Source: Bacillus massiliglaciei
GTDB lineage: Bacteria > Bacillota > Bacilli > Bacillales > DSM-1321
Direction: 5' to 3'
Assembly (NCBI RefSeq): GCF_900098925.1
Contig: NZ_LT622356.1
Span: forward strand, 161,549-225,548
Length of the DNA: 64,000 nucleotides
How positions within the stretch are numbered: position 1 is the stretch's first letter; each line of letters opens with the position of its first letter. The notes under the pieces were generated by a model. It was not told where the DNA came from. It searched no databases and saw only the letters and a list, made by a program, of their open reading frames with translations. Both the position numbers and the translations under genes were made by a program. Shown here piece after piece: positions 42,090 to 53,251 of the stretch.

Positions 42090-42797
42090 CTATTTGCGGA
42101 ATAAAGAGAGCAGCCAGTCCCATTTCGAATCGCGTTTTTGGATGACCACTTCTAACTGCCGATTGAATTCACTTTGTGAATCCCACTCTTTTTTCTGTTC
42201 ATCCCGTATACTTTGCAATTCTTGCTGCAGGAATTCGCTTCTTTCTCTTTCCTGCTCCAGCAGTGCTTCATACTGTTCCTTTTGCTGTTCGCTTAATTTT
42301 TCAATTTTCCCCGTCATTCTTTGCGAGGCATTGCCAATGCTCGAACTGATCACATGATGATCCTGCTGAAGCTGGGCCACCGTTGTTTTAAGCTGGGCCA
42401 TATCGTTTGTCAGCTGGATATTCATTTCCCGTGCAGCTGCAAGCTCATTGACGACAAACAGTAAGACTTCTTTCAATTGTTCCGGGTCTTGCGGCAGATT
42501 GCTGTATGTATCGCCTGTCGCTATTTCCGTTCCATTCGATTCTTCTAATCTATCTTTCTGCTGGATGACCAAATCCTTTGCCGTATCATCCAAAGGCTTG
42601 TCTGTATCGCGCAGCGCTATAAGCGCTTGAATGTCCGCCTGGACAAAAATCCGCCGGTCTCCATCCTTTAAAAACTCGTAGCCATTGCGCTCTAAGATTT
42701 GTCCATACTTTCGGACCGTAGGAGTCGCAATTCCCAGTTCAGCGGCCACTTCCTTTGAAGAGAAAGCCCGTTCATTCGGCTGTATATCATGTCGCAT
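42090..42797 (-). CDS. MerR-like HTH protein with coiled coil (DUF3967-like)
   Basis: 235 residues from ATG 42797, after GGGGGAGG. N-terminal MerR-type HTH (FSSKEVAAELGIATPTVRKY, then GYEFLKDGDRRIFVQADIQA), a long Glu/Gln-rich coiled coil (about 110-220) and a short amphipathic C-terminus WDWLLSLFRK that could touch the membrane. The layout recalls RacA-type proteins and DUF3967 family members often carried on plasmids and prophages. DNA binding is likely; target unknown. Confidence 0.82.
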   Translation of the reverse strand: MRHDIQPNERAFSSKEVAAELGIATPTVRKYGQILERNGYEFLKDGDRRIFVQADIQALIALRDTDKPLDDTAKDLVIQQKDRLEESNGTEIATGDTYSNLPQDPEQLKEVLLFVVNELAAAREMNIQLTNDMAQLKTTVAQLQQDHHVISSSIGNASQRMTGKIEKLSEQQKEQYEALLEQERERSEFLQQELQSIRDEQKKEWDSQSEFNRQLEVVIQKRDSKWDWLLSLFRK

Positions 42798-42999
42798 ATC
42801 GCACCTCCCCCTGTCCAATATGGCGGGTCTCTTGTTTTTTGGCAAGAGTCCTAACGCCCATGCTGATTCCAGCGGGCGTATCGCCGATATAGGATTCTAT
42901 TTTTTTATATTACCATACTCATTCCTCTATTGGATGAAAAGTGCAAAGACTGAAAAGAAAATGTTACCTTCTTTTAATCCTTCGGCATTTTTTACAAAA

Positions 43000-43046
43000 A
43001 TAAAAGAACCTGCTTTGAGTCGAGATGACTCAAAACAAGTTCTGCA
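43000..43046 (-). terminator. Terminator of the first lipoprotein gene
   Basis: AGAACTTG.TTTTGAGTC / GACTCAAAGCAGGTTCT type stem with a T-rich tail on the minus strand. Confidence 0.7.
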
Positions 43047-43085
43047 ATCTTCTTTTATTTATAATGGTGGCCATTTTCAAAATTA

Positions 43086-43790
43086 CTACTCTGTCTCATA
43101 CCACTCCATCTCTTCAAACATTTTTACAATCCGCGGTATAAAGCCCTCTTCAAACTCCACTGGATAGTGGACAATGGCATAATAATAGCGGCCGCTATGT
43201 TGAAAAATCGATACAGTACCTACAATAGTATGTTCATTGCTGTTTTCTTTGGCAATATCAAATTCAGACTCTGACCAGCTGAACCGATTCGGCCTATTGT
43301 CGGTCCGTTCTTCAATCTTAAAACCGTCACTTTTCACTGCCTCTTTTGCTAACTCTGTCTGTTCCTCTGCTGTCAAATTAGTTCCAGCACTTTTAGCAAA
43401 TATCTGCACCCTGGCATCCTTATTTTTCTGCCCCGCAAAATTGGCATACACATTCATCGTGTTACCTTCCTCAGAACTCTCCTCTTCCACCAGCAGATCC
43501 TGAACGATGTAGGTTGAAAATCCCAATCTTGGACTGTCATGCAGTATAAATTGAAAAGATTCTTCAATGCCCTCAAGCTGAATCGTATCGGATTTCTCTT
43601 TTGGCCGATCTTTTGCCGGGTTTTCACTAGAATCTGTTTCAGTTGAATTTCCCTTAGAATTCGATGCTGCAGGCTCTTCCTTTTGATTAGGACTCGAAGA
43701 CTCCGCTTCTCCGTCTTGATCTCCGCTGCAAGCTCCCAGTCCCATCACCAATAGAATAGAGGCTATGGATGCCCATGTGTTTTTCTTCAT
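43086..43790 (-). CDS. Secreted lipoprotein, unknown function
   Basis: 234 residues. Signal peptide with lipobox MGLGAC (Cys at 21), then a Ser/Glu-rich spacer and a globular part (about 75-234) with VYANFAGQKNKDARVQIFAK and HSGRYYYAIVHYPVEFEEGF. Not recognised. ATG follows AGGAGG-like site. Single gene. Confidence 0.8.
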   Translation of the reverse strand: MKKNTWASIASILLVMGLGACSGDQDGEAESSSPNQKEEPAASNSKGNSTETDSSENPAKDRPKEKSDTIQLEGIEESFQFILHDSPRLGFSTYIVQDLLVEEESSEEGNTMNVYANFAGQKNKDARVQIFAKSAGTNLTAEEQTELAKEAVKSDGFKIEERTDNRPNRFSWSESEFDIAKENSNEHTIVGTVSIFQHSGRYYYAIVHYPVEFEEGFIPRIVKMFEEMEWYETE

Positions 43791-43880
43791 AGAAACCCTC
43801 CTTACTTATTTATTAGATGGTCTGGATCAAAAAAATAGTACACCTGCCCTAAACTTATCGAAAGAGCCTTTTTAGAAAGT

Positions 43881-43916
43881 AAAAAAAGCAAAATGCTGAT
43901 CAGCATTTTGCTTTTA
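43881..43916 (-). terminator. Terminator of the second lipoprotein gene
   Basis: AAAAGCAAAATGC / GCATTTTGCTTTT with loop TGATCA, five bases after the stop of the gene at 43921. Confidence 0.85.
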
Positions 43917-43920
43917 GTTT

Positions 43921-44685
43921 TTATTTAAACGTAACCAGCCAGTCAAGGGTTTGATCGCCAAAGTCCGTCATGGTATACACAATGTTTTGCTTTTGCCATT
44001 TGGCCAGGCTGCTGTCGCCTTCTGCATCCATATGCAGCTGTCCATACGGTTTAGGAATCGGCAGGGAATGCGTCTCCAGATAATCCACCGTTTCTTTTGC
44101 CGTTGCTGCACTTTCTTCGGATTTTTCTGTCGTTGAGCGTGCTACAAGCGCCCAGCGTCCTTCATTCCAGCTTGTGAATTGGGAGCCAGCTCCCGCATCC
44201 TGATATCCGGTTATGCCATGCCCTAAATCAACCTTTTCCCCTTGGGAGAACTTCGTTTGGTCGATTTGTTCACTTGCCATTTCTTCTGTTTCGTAATTAG
44301 TAACGGCTAATTGGCCAACATATTGCCCAGAATCTTTGATCGCCGAATCGTTGATTTCCAGTTTTTTATCTGTTTCATAAAAATCAAACGTGATCTCATC
44401 CTGCTCTTTTGAAGTGACAGCTGTTAAAAACTTCCCTTCCGACACCGGGAAATTGATTGGCAGGGTCACATTCCAGTCATTCGAAATCTCGCTGTTGAAA
44501 TCCGATTCCTTTGTACTGTTTTCCCTTCCTTCCGCACTCGTTTCACTTGCTGCTTCCTTCTGGCCGGTATCCGTTTTCATTTCGTCCGCTGTCTGTTGAG
44601 ATGGCTGGGTTTGTTCCGCTTCGTCATGATTTCCGCAGCCTGTCATCACCACTGCAGCAAACGTGAGCATCCATAACTTCCTCAT
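43921..44685 (-). CDS. Secreted lipoprotein, unknown function
   Basis: 254 residues from ATG 44685 (MRKLWMLTFAAVVMTGCGNH), with lipobox VMTGC (Cys at 17). A Gln/Glu/Thr-rich spacer leads to a globular part (about 75-254). The frame extends further upstream but the signal peptide fixes this start, with AGAAGGG before it. Not recognised and not obviously similar to the neighbour lipoprotein. Confidence 0.8.
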   Translation of the reverse strand: MRKLWMLTFAAVVMTGCGNHDEAEQTQPSQQTADEMKTDTGQKEAASETSAEGRENSTKESDFNSEISNDWNVTLPINFPVSEGKFLTAVTSKEQDEITFDFYETDKKLEINDSAIKDSGQYVGQLAVTNYETEEMASEQIDQTKFSQGEKVDLGHGITGYQDAGAGSQFTSWNEGRWALVARSTTEKSEESAATAKETVDYLETHSLPIPKPYGQLHMDAEGDSSLAKWQKQNIVYTMTDFGDQTLDWLVTFK

Positions 44686-44898
44686 CGCATTCCCTTCTTT
44701 CTTTTTTTCTCCGTGGCTGTTTATAAACCCCTTACTTATCACTACCCTGCCTGTTTATCCTAAAACTGGATATTCTGTAATTATCTCTTTCTCTTACATA
44801 GGATGATTGTGAACATCCATGACAGACCAGATCATTGAACAATCAAACAACAGCATCTTCTCCATAGTTAGAGACCTCTTTCCTTAGCTTTAGCTAAA

Positions 44899-44934
44899 GA
44901 AAAAGCAAAATGCCCGATCAGCATTTTGCTTTTA
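44899..44934 (-). terminator. Terminator of the repeat-domain protein gene
   Basis: AAAAGCAAAATGC / GCATTTTGCTTTT with loop CCGATCA, almost identical to the terminator at 43881-43916. Confidence 0.85.
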
Positions 44935-44972
44935 TTGCTGCCTATTGATATTTGAACTAACTGGTTCTCAGC

Positions 44973-46040
44973 TTACTTATCTACTTTAACAGACCATTTG
45001 CCGTCAGCCGTAATAACTAAGCCATAAACACCATCTGTTGCTAATTGTTTTCTAGTGGAACCTTGGTAATTTCCTATTTCATTTACCATCAAATCAGAAC
45101 CGTTTAATAAAACAGCAAAGTTACTGGAACCTGAATGACTAAAAGTAAACTTATGATTACCAGAGGCTGTGTTAAAGAAAACGACATCATCACCCGTACC
45201 GGTTATTGTAAGAGGAGCATCTTTCACTTCTGCAGGCGGTGATTGATAAATGTTAAAGTTCCATTTTCCATCTGCTGTAACATTCAAGTAATAATCTCCA
45301 TCGGCAGGAATCTCAGCAAATGTCTTTCCTTTATAATTCCCAATCGTATTCACTAACAACTCCATATCATTTCCATTTTCATCTTGGAGTTTCACCGCAA
45401 AATTTGAACCCCCAGTATGAGCACCGTCAAAAATGGCAAAACCAGACTTTAATTTAACAGCATCTGTTGCAGTATCTCCTGACCCGCTAACAGGTATTTT
45501 CGAATCTTCATATTCTTTTTTCGCACGTTCTTTGGCTTCCGCTTTTGCCTTTGCCACTGCATCGCTTTCATACTTGTCTACTTCGTCCATTGTTTTAAAC
45601 TCATTTACTTCGAATATCTTTTTCCCATCAGTATTAGCGACTAGAATTCCATCGGTCGCTTGCAGAACGTATCCTACATTTCCATCACCAATAGAAATAC
45701 TTTTTGGATGTTCAACATTCAGTTCTTCCTTAGCTTTTTTGAAATCTGCATCTGATATGCCCTTTGTAATAGCTGCCTTAACTTCTGAAATGGTTGCAGC
45801 GGGTTTTGCTGCTTCCTTCTTTTCTTCTTTTGCCGGTTTTTCAGTAACTTCATCTTTAACATCATCTTCCGTATTTGCAGAAGGTGCATTAATCACACCA
45901 ATTAAAAAGAGTACGAATAAGACAATCGCAATACCGAATCTCTTTTTAGCTTTTTTATTTCTTTTGATAAGAGCAATAATCCCCAAGACTATAAAAACGA
46001 TAAAACCAATAAAGCCTACAATGGCTAAAAAATTGAACAA
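44973..46040 (-). CDS. Membrane-anchored protein with two beta-domain repeats
   Basis: 355 residues. Two N-terminal helices (AIVGFIGFIVFIVLGIIAL, GIAIVLFVLFLIGVIN), a Lys/Glu-rich segment, then two repeats of about 75 residues. The repeats share GGSNFAVKL and SSNFAVLLNG, N(T/E)IGNY(K/Q)G and VTADGKW(N/S), and may be pre-peptidase-like or lectin-like beta domains facing outside. Between is an Ala/Lys coiled stretch. Not recognised as a named family. ATG follows GGGAGAG. Confidence 0.75.
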   Translation of the reverse strand: MFNFLAIVGFIGFIVFIVLGIIALIKRNKKAKKRFGIAIVLFVLFLIGVINAPSANTEDDVKDEVTEKPAKEEKKEAAKPAATISEVKAAITKGISDADFKKAKEELNVEHPKSISIGDGNVGYVLQATDGILVANTDGKKIFEVNEFKTMDEVDKYESDAVAKAKAEAKERAKKEYEDSKIPVSGSGDTATDAVKLKSGFAIFDGAHTGGSNFAVKLQDENGNDMELLVNTIGNYKGKTFAEIPADGDYYLNVTADGKWNFNIYQSPPAEVKDAPLTITGTGDDVVFFNTASGNHKFTFSHSGSSNFAVLLNGSDLMVNEIGNYQGSTRKQLATDGVYGLVITADGKWSVKVDK

Positions 46041-46411
46041 AACGATCTCTCCCTATACCAATATAATATATTAATCACTTTATCCTAACACGACTACTAG
46101 TTATAAAGCATTATAAAATCTCATAATGTTGTATATTTATAGATCGTTTTATTTCCTCTAAATACTTTTTTAATAAAATGAATTAATATCCTTCTCCATT
46201 GCTTCAAACCACATAAAAAACCTTCATTCAATGAAAAGCCATTCACTGAATGAAGGTTTAACCCGACTTCTTATTATGATGTACATCCTAGATAGGGCCA
46301 TCATTCCCCGACAGTGTTTCCTGTGAATTCTGCACCATTTATCTCTTTCTTGTCTTATTCTGCGAAATTATTTCTCAGGAAATGTTGAATAGTGAAAGAC
46401 GATGGCATCAT
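46041..46411. other. Intergenic region with terminator and promoter
   Basis: Holds the terminator of the next gene at 46214-46259 and AT-rich sequence upstream of the membrane-anchored gene. No gene seen. Confidence 0.6.
46214..46259 (-). terminator. Terminator of the yellow-family gene
   Basis: AAACCTTCATTCA / TGAATGAAGGTTT, 13 perfect pairs, with a T run on the minus strand. Confidence 0.85.
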
Positions 46412-47506
46412 TTAAAAAGTCGGCGCAGGTCCTTCGTCAATTTTCATCCGCAGCAGGCTATACGGTTTTTCCCGCAAGTCTTTGCCGTAATGAAACCTTG
46501 CCTGCCGGTGCAATTGGTTCACAATCATATATAAATAACAATCCGGGCCAATTGAAAAGGTATCGGGCCACAAAATCCGTGGATCGTGGGCAATCGTTTC
46601 AATTGTTCCATTCGGCCGGATTTTCCGAATGCTGTTATTCTCGTAATCTCCGGCATATACATTTCCAACTGCATCCGTGATCATCCCGTCAGATGCCCCT
46701 TTTTCTCCCCAATATTCCACCCGATACAATAAATCGCTGTCCGATATGGTCCGGTCTCTTAAGGCATCCGTTGAAATCGAGAACAGATGGCGGCTGCTGA
46801 GCGGACAAAAAAACAATTCCTTGCCATCGGGAGAAATGGCAATGCCGTCAGCCGCAAACCCTAATGGGGACACAGTGCCATCCTCGCTTCGATTCATCAA
46901 AATCTTTCCCTCCACCTTTGGCAGGAAATAGGGATCCGGTGAAGTCGGCTTAGCCCCATTCAGTCTCCTGAACGCCTCGCCAGTATCCAGGTTGACTGCG
47001 ATAATCGCCCCCGGTCCCCTAGAAGAAGAATCCGTTATATAGGCATACCCCGCTTTCCCGGCCCGAAAATCAAAGCGGACATCATTCAAATACGTCGTCG
47101 GCAGGACCACATCCGCTGAAAATGGATAGACCCTTCTAATACGATTCGTTTTCAAATCAACAGCGACTAATTTCGCTCCCCCGATCACCGGCTCCGAAAA
47201 ATTTGGTGCCGCCGTATCCAAGACCCAAAGCGTTCCCCGTCCATCCGCTACAACACTTTGGACACTGATAAACGTCTCCGCCGCATTCTGAAAGCTTGCT
47301 TGGTTCGTTTCTGCATTCGGATATGGCCGCAATTCATCCCCGGCGAGTTCCGCCACCGTGAATGTAACATCGTCTCCCCACTTCGGAAAACAAATGAAAA
47401 TACGGCCCTTTTCCGAAACCGTAACTCCTGTAGGCATTGCCCCGTAAAAAGCATAAACTAGCTCCAGCTTCCCGAAATATGTTTCCAAAGGCAGTATAGG
47501 CTTCAT
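46412..47506 (-). CDS. Major royal jelly/yellow family protein (L-dopachrome tautomerase-related)
   Basis: 364 residues, six-bladed beta-propeller. Yellow/MRJP blocks: MPTGVTVSEKGRIFICFPKW, TLWVLDTAAPNFSEP, YLNDVRFDF, AYITDSSSRGPGAIIAVNL and WPDTFSIGPDCYLY. No signal peptide, so cytosolic. Bacterial members resemble SMP30/gluconolactonase-like propellers; the substrate is unknown. Monocistronic with its own terminator. Confidence 0.9.
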   Translation of the reverse strand: MKPILPLETYFGKLELVYAFYGAMPTGVTVSEKGRIFICFPKWGDDVTFTVAELAGDELRPYPNAETNQASFQNAAETFISVQSVVADGRGTLWVLDTAAPNFSEPVIGGAKLVAVDLKTNRIRRVYPFSADVVLPTTYLNDVRFDFRAGKAGYAYITDSSSRGPGAIIAVNLDTGEAFRRLNGAKPTSPDPYFLPKVEGKILMNRSEDGTVSPLGFAADGIAISPDGKELFFCPLSSRHLFSISTDALRDRTISDSDLLYRVEYWGEKGASDGMITDAVGNVYAGDYENNSIRKIRPNGTIETIAHDPRILWPDTFSIGPDCYLYMIVNQLHRQARFHYGKDLREKPYSLLRMKIDEGPAPTF

Positions 47507-47585
47507 GATATCCCCCTTATCCTGTTCACATCAGATATCACTCATATATGTGGAAGACTGGGTTCCCGTGCCTGGCTTTTCAGGC

Positions 47586-48341
47586 TTATTGAAATAAATG
47601 ATGCAATAACCGCTCCCGATCCTCAAAAAATTGCTTCATGATTGCATAATGGTCCGTCCGTTCCAGCACTGTTTCTTCCATTCCTTCCTCACTGAGCTGA
47701 ATCATTTTCGAATGTGGATAAGCCATCAGGATCGGTGAATGTGTGGAGATAATGAATTGGGAGCCTTCTTGGACCAGTTCATGAATGCGGGAAAGCATCG
47801 ACAGCTGCCGTAAAGGAGACAATGCCGCTTCCGGCTCATCGAGAATATAAAGCCCATTCCCTGCAAATCGATGGATGAACGCCGCAAAAAAAGATTCACC
47901 ATGCGACTGTTCATGCAAGGAAGTCCCGCCAAACGAATCGACAATTCTCCCTCCCAAAGACGGAGTCTGGTCCAATTCTTCAATATTGGTCGCTACATTG
48001 TAAAACGTCTCCGCCCGAAAGAAAAAATGATCCTTCGGCTTAATCGCCCCCTTCGAAACACGCAAATACTCATCCGAATTAGAATGGGAATCAAAACTGG
48101 AAAAATTAAAATTAAGCGTTCCGCCCTCTGGATTGAAGCCAAAGTTGATCGCAATCCCTTCCAGCAAAGTCGATTTCCCCATTCCATTCTCCCCGACAAT
48201 ATATGTCACATTCGGATGAAACACCAGCTCTTCAAAATGTCGGATTGCCGGAAGATTAAAAGGAAAAGACTCGTAGGAAGGTATATTCTCTGACTTCAGA
48301 TTGAGTCTTTTCAGATACTGTGTGTCTTCGTTTAATTTCAC
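47586..48341 (-). CDS. AAA family ATPase (ABC/SMC-like, YbbA/RecF-type)
   Basis: 251 residues. Walker A VGENGMGKSTLL near residue 50, signature-like HGESFFAAF, Walker B LYILDEPEAALSP and switch His in IISTHSPIL. Short AAA-ATPase of the OLD/RecF-like group, often seen as a stand-alone predicted ATPase or with a toprim partner. None is adjacent. Role unknown. Confidence 0.88.
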   Translation of the reverse strand: MKLNEDTQYLKRLNLKSENIPSYESFPFNLPAIRHFEELVFHPNVTYIVGENGMGKSTLLEGIAINFGFNPEGGTLNFNFSSFDSHSNSDEYLRVSKGAIKPKDHFFFRAETFYNVATNIEELDQTPSLGGRIVDSFGGTSLHEQSHGESFFAAFIHRFAGNGLYILDEPEAALSPLRQLSMLSRIHELVQEGSQFIISTHSPILMAYPHSKMIQLSEEGMEETVLERTDHYAIMKQFFEDRERLLHHLFQ

Positions 48342-48481
48342 CCTTTCAACATTCCCCTTTCCGCTTGGCTGTTCAATCCAGCCAATGTCTACCGTTATTC
48401 TTAAACATATTTGCCTATTAATCCTTTATTTCCTTCCATTTCATGCTCTTTTCCCAACTATCAATCTTCTGACAAGGCCTG

Positions 48482-49971
<1,490 letters not shown>

Positions 49972-50000
49972 ATAAAATAGATAACACAATCTGTCGAAAC

Positions 50001-50040
50001 AAAAAGTACAACCCTATTAAATGAGTTGTGCCTTTTGTTT
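50001..50040 (+). terminator. Weak terminator after glvA
   Basis: AAAAG.ACAAC / GTTGT..CTTTT with T-rich tail. It may lower expression of the downstream regulator. Confidence 0.5.
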
Positions 50041-50114
50041 CCCCATCCCTATTCCTGTTCAAAATTCTAAAATTCCTATGGTAAGATAAAAAGAAACAGG
50101 AGTAGGTAGTAATC

Positions 50115-50876
50115 ATGAAAATCGAAGAATTAATCAATAAACATTATCATCAGCTTCATGAAAATGACCTTCATATTTTAAAATATACGCTTAATAATAA
50201 AAGCACATGTTATCGTCTTGGAATCAACCAATTGGCAGATAAATGCAATGTTTCCCGTTCATCCATTCTTCGTTTAGCACAAAAACTGGGTTTCAGCGGG
50301 TACAGTGAGTTTCGTGTTTACTTGAAATGGCAGGATGAAGAAGATGTGCAGCAAGAAAAAAAAAGCAGTGTAGATCGTTTAAATGAAGATATACAAGAAA
50401 CAATCAAATATGCAAAAACAAAAGATTTTAGTGAGATATGTGAGTTAATAGATCGTTCTGAGCGAATTTTCATTTACGGAACAGGCAGCTTGCAATTAAA
50501 CTGTGCAGATGAATTGCAAAGAATGTTTCTCAGCATGCAGCGTCATTTATATGTTATAAGAGCACTGGCAGAATTCGAAATATTACTCAGAAGTTTAACC
50601 ATCAAGGACCTTATCATCATCATTTCCTTTTCAGGAGATACACCGGTCATATTTCCAACTGTACAATCGCTGCAAACAAAAGGAATCCCCTTTGTTTCCA
50701 TTACAAACCTGAAAAATAATCGATTAGCTACAATGACTCCTTACAATTTATATGCAAACAGCTCAGACATTCCAGTAAGTGACGGTATTACAAGCGTCTC
50801 TTCCTCTTCCTTCTTCTTTATTGCAGAGACACTGTTTCGGCACTATGTGGATTATCGGCATCAATTACAAGAATAA
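50115..50876 (+). CDS. glvR: RpiR family regulator (GlvR-like)
   Basis: 253 residues. N-terminal HTH of the RpiR type (LADKCNVSRSSILRLAQKLG, FSGYSEFRVYLK) and a C-terminal SIS sugar-phosphate-binding domain (about 105-240: IFIYGTGSLQLNCADELQRM, IIISFSGDTPVIFP). It should sense a phospho-alpha-glucoside and activate or repress the operon, as GlvR does in B. subtilis. It lies between glvA and the EIIA gene. Confidence 0.88.
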   Translation: MKIEELINKHYHQLHENDLHILKYTLNNKSTCYRLGINQLADKCNVSRSSILRLAQKLGFSGYSEFRVYLKWQDEEDVQQEKKSSVDRLNEDIQETIKYAKTKDFSEICELIDRSERIFIYGTGSLQLNCADELQRMFLSMQRHLYVIRALAEFEILLRSLTIKDLIIIISFSGDTPVIFPTVQSLQTKGIPFVSITNLKNNRLATMTPYNLYANSSDIPVSDGITSVSSSSFFFIAETLFRHYVDYRHQLQE

Positions 50877-50955
50877 GCATGATAAGAATTAATCGTGAAT
50901 TGGCGGACCTGTCTATTTTAAACATACAATTCTATAAAGAGAGCGGGCTGATTTT

Positions 50956-51453
50956 ATGCTGCAAAACTTATTTCAAAAAAAGGCAAAAACGACAATAGAA
51001 GAAATCTATTCCCCCCTTTCCGGAGAAATTATTCCATTAGCAGAAGTTCCTGATCAGGTATTTGCCCAGAAAATGTTAGGTGATGGTGCAGCGATCATCC
51101 CAAGGGAAGGAAAGCTAGTTTCACCAGTAGATGGTGAAGTTATCCAGGTATTCCCTACTAAACACGCCATCGGTATTAAATCGACAAAAGGCTTAGAAAT
51201 TCTTCTTCATATCGGATTAGATACTGTGGAACTTAAAGGGGAAGGATTTGAAGAACTTGTCAAAGAAGGACAAATGATACAAAAAGGCGATGCCTTATTA
51301 AACTTCGACATTGAATTTCTGGAAAGTAAAAACAAAGAAATTATTTCTCCCATTATTATTACCAATACCTTGGAAAAATTAAAAGGAATAGAGCAAATCT
51401 CTGCTGGAGAAGTGCTGGCACAGGAGCCTCTTCTAAAGTGCAGCATAAAGTAG
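50956..51453 (+). CDS. PTS glucose-type EIIA component
   Basis: 165 residues, Crr-type EIIA. Phosphorylated His in LEILLHIGLDTVELKGEGF and the second His (TKHAIGIKS) are both present. The B. subtilis glvARC operon has no EIIA and borrows one from elsewhere; here one is built in. Likely passes phosphate to the EIICB gene 95 bases downstream. Confidence 0.94.
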   Translation: MLQNLFQKKAKTTIEEIYSPLSGEIIPLAEVPDQVFAQKMLGDGAAIIPREGKLVSPVDGEVIQVFPTKHAIGIKSTKGLEILLHIGLDTVELKGEGFEELVKEGQMIQKGDALLNFDIEFLESKNKEIISPIIITNTLEKLKGIEQISAGEVLAQEPLLKCSIK

Positions 51454-51509
51454 TTCATTTTCCACACAAAAATATCCGAAAATTCGAACAAATATTTCCT
51501 ATTAAAAAA

Positions 51510-51523
51510 TTAAAGCGTTTACA
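51510..51523 (+). promoter_or_regulatory. cre site upstream of the EIICB gene
   Basis: TTAAAGCGTTTACA matches the CcpA cre consensus with one miss, 25 bases before the EIICB start. It could act as a roadblock or overlap an internal promoter. Confidence 0.6.
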
Positions 51524-51547
51524 TCTAACTATATTGGGGGGGTTAAA

Positions 51548-53128
51548 ATGAAAGATAAAGTGTTAAACAGCATGCAGATTTTTGCAAGGGCTATCGTTGC
51601 TCCAGTATTGTTTTTACCTATTGCAGGGATCATTTTAGCTCTTACGTCTATTCTCAGTAATCCAGTCATTGTAGGAGAAGGAAGTATTTTAATCCATGCA
51701 GGTGAATTTATCGCAAGCGGGCTTTGGCCAATCCTGATGAACTTAAGCATTATCTTCTGTATAGGAATCGCGCTCGGCATTGCGAAAGAAAAGAAAGCAG
51801 AAGCAGCACTTGTTGCCTTGTTTTCCTTTTTAGTTTTTTTGGGGGCAAACAATCAATGGCTTGCTTTAACCGGCAAACTCATCGCTTATAAAGACTCGTC
51901 TGATTTATATGGTACGGGTCAAACTGTCATCTTAGGTTTCCAAGTGGTTGATATGGGTGTTTTCTTAGGGATGATCCTTGGCGTAGTCGTTGCCCTTGTT
52001 CATAATAAATTCTGCAATAAGGAGCTGCCTGGGGCCATTGGTGTATATGGTAATACGAAACTCGTATTTATTATTTTACTGCCGATTTTACTGGTTTTAG
52101 CAATAGCATTCAGTTATTTTTGGCCGTTTGTAGCAGCCGGCATTTCCGCTTTGACAACTTTTATAAACGTATCAGGATCGATCGGAATCTTTTTATATGG
52201 ATTTTTGAATCGATTCTTAATTCCAACAGGATTGCATCACTTAATATGGGCTCCCTTCTCCTATTCTAATATCGGAGGGGAACTGGCTGTCAACGGCAAA
52301 ATGTATTCCGGAGCAGTCAATATCTTCTTGGCTCAAATAGCGGATCCATCTGTGAAGCTGTTTGATTCATCTACAAAGTATTTACAATATGGCATGGTCA
52401 AAATGTTTGGTCTTGCGGGCGCCGCTCTAGCCTTTTATAAAACAGCTAGACCAGAAAACAAGAAGAGATTAAAGGCCATTTTAATTCCGGCGTTAGCCAC
52501 TTCCGTTTTAGCCGGGATTACAGAGCCTATAGAATTCACCTTTTTGTTTGTCTCTCCTCTTCTATGGCTTGTTCACTCTGTTATGGATGGTCTCTTTGAA
52601 GCTGTTACCGTATTACTCGGAGTTCGGACGTATGGAGCCGGAGGTCTGATAGAATTTCTATCCTTTAACCTGCCAGCCGGAATGGAAAGAACAAAATGGC
52701 CGCTCTATGTCCTGGTCGGGCTCGTCCAACTGGCGACATACTTTGTTGTTTTCAAATTTTTAATTCAAAAATTAAAACTGAAAACCCCTGGCCGAGAAGA
52801 AGATGAAGAAGTTAAATTATTCACGAAAAAAGATTACAAAGAAAAGGTGGCCGCTGGTTTAGGAGAAGTAGCGGCTATAGCAGACAAAGATTCAGACCTT
52901 GCTGCCGTCATCGTTCAAGGACTTGGCGGAAAGGAAAATATCGAAACGGTCGACAATTGTTTTTCCCGTTTGAGAGTCAAAGTGACAGACCCCAATATAG
53001 TTGATGAAATTACCTTAAAAGGTACAGGAGCTGCAGGTGTCATAAAAAATGGTGAAAATATTCAAGTCGTATACGGACCAAAAGTAAATGGAGTCAGGAA
53101 TTCTGTCGAGAAATATCTTGCTAGTTAA
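51548..53128 (+). CDS. glvC: PTS alpha-glucoside/maltose-type EIICB
   Basis: 526 residues, start after GGGGGGG. EIIC (about 1-420, ten helices) of the glucose family (GLHHLIWAPF and GITEPIEFTFLFVSPLLW) followed by an EIIB domain (about 440-526) with the phosphorylated Cys in ENIETVDNCFSRLRVKVTD. Imports and phosphorylates maltose or trehalulose-type glucosides for GlvA. The usual length for MalP/GlvC. Confidence 0.94.
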   Translation: MKDKVLNSMQIFARAIVAPVLFLPIAGIILALTSILSNPVIVGEGSILIHAGEFIASGLWPILMNLSIIFCIGIALGIAKEKKAEAALVALFSFLVFLGANNQWLALTGKLIAYKDSSDLYGTGQTVILGFQVVDMGVFLGMILGVVVALVHNKFCNKELPGAIGVYGNTKLVFIILLPILLVLAIAFSYFWPFVAAGISALTTFINVSGSIGIFLYGFLNRFLIPTGLHHLIWAPFSYSNIGGELAVNGKMYSGAVNIFLAQIADPSVKLFDSSTKYLQYGMVKMFGLAGAALAFYKTARPENKKRLKAILIPALATSVLAGITEPIEFTFLFVSPLLWLVHSVMDGLFEAVTVLLGVRTYGAGGLIEFLSFNLPAGMERTKWPLYVLVGLVQLATYFVVFKFLIQKLKLKTPGREEDEEVKLFTKKDYKEKVAAGLGEVAAIADKDSDLAAVIVQGLGGKENIETVDNCFSRLRVKVTDPNIVDEITLKGTGAAGVIKNGENIQVVYGPKVNGVRNSVEKYLAS

Positions 53129-53198
53129 ATAGAGGATTATCATGAAAACATTACGTATATTTTACTCGAAAATTCCTATACAAAAATTTGCGCAAAGA

Positions 53199-53230
53199 AA
53201 AAGAACTGCTTCGGCAGCTCTTTTTTTCTT
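53199..53230 (+). terminator. Terminator of the alpha-glucoside operon
   Basis: AAGAACTGC-TTCG-GCAGCTCTT with a T7 tail. Confidence 0.85.
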
Positions 53231-53251
53231 ATTATCAACATTTTACTTTGA

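Noticed and set aside
41771..42123. Open minus-strand frames in a gene-free stretch, first suspected to be a transposase remnant
   Set aside because: No recognisable transposase motif or paired inverted repeats could be shown by eye.
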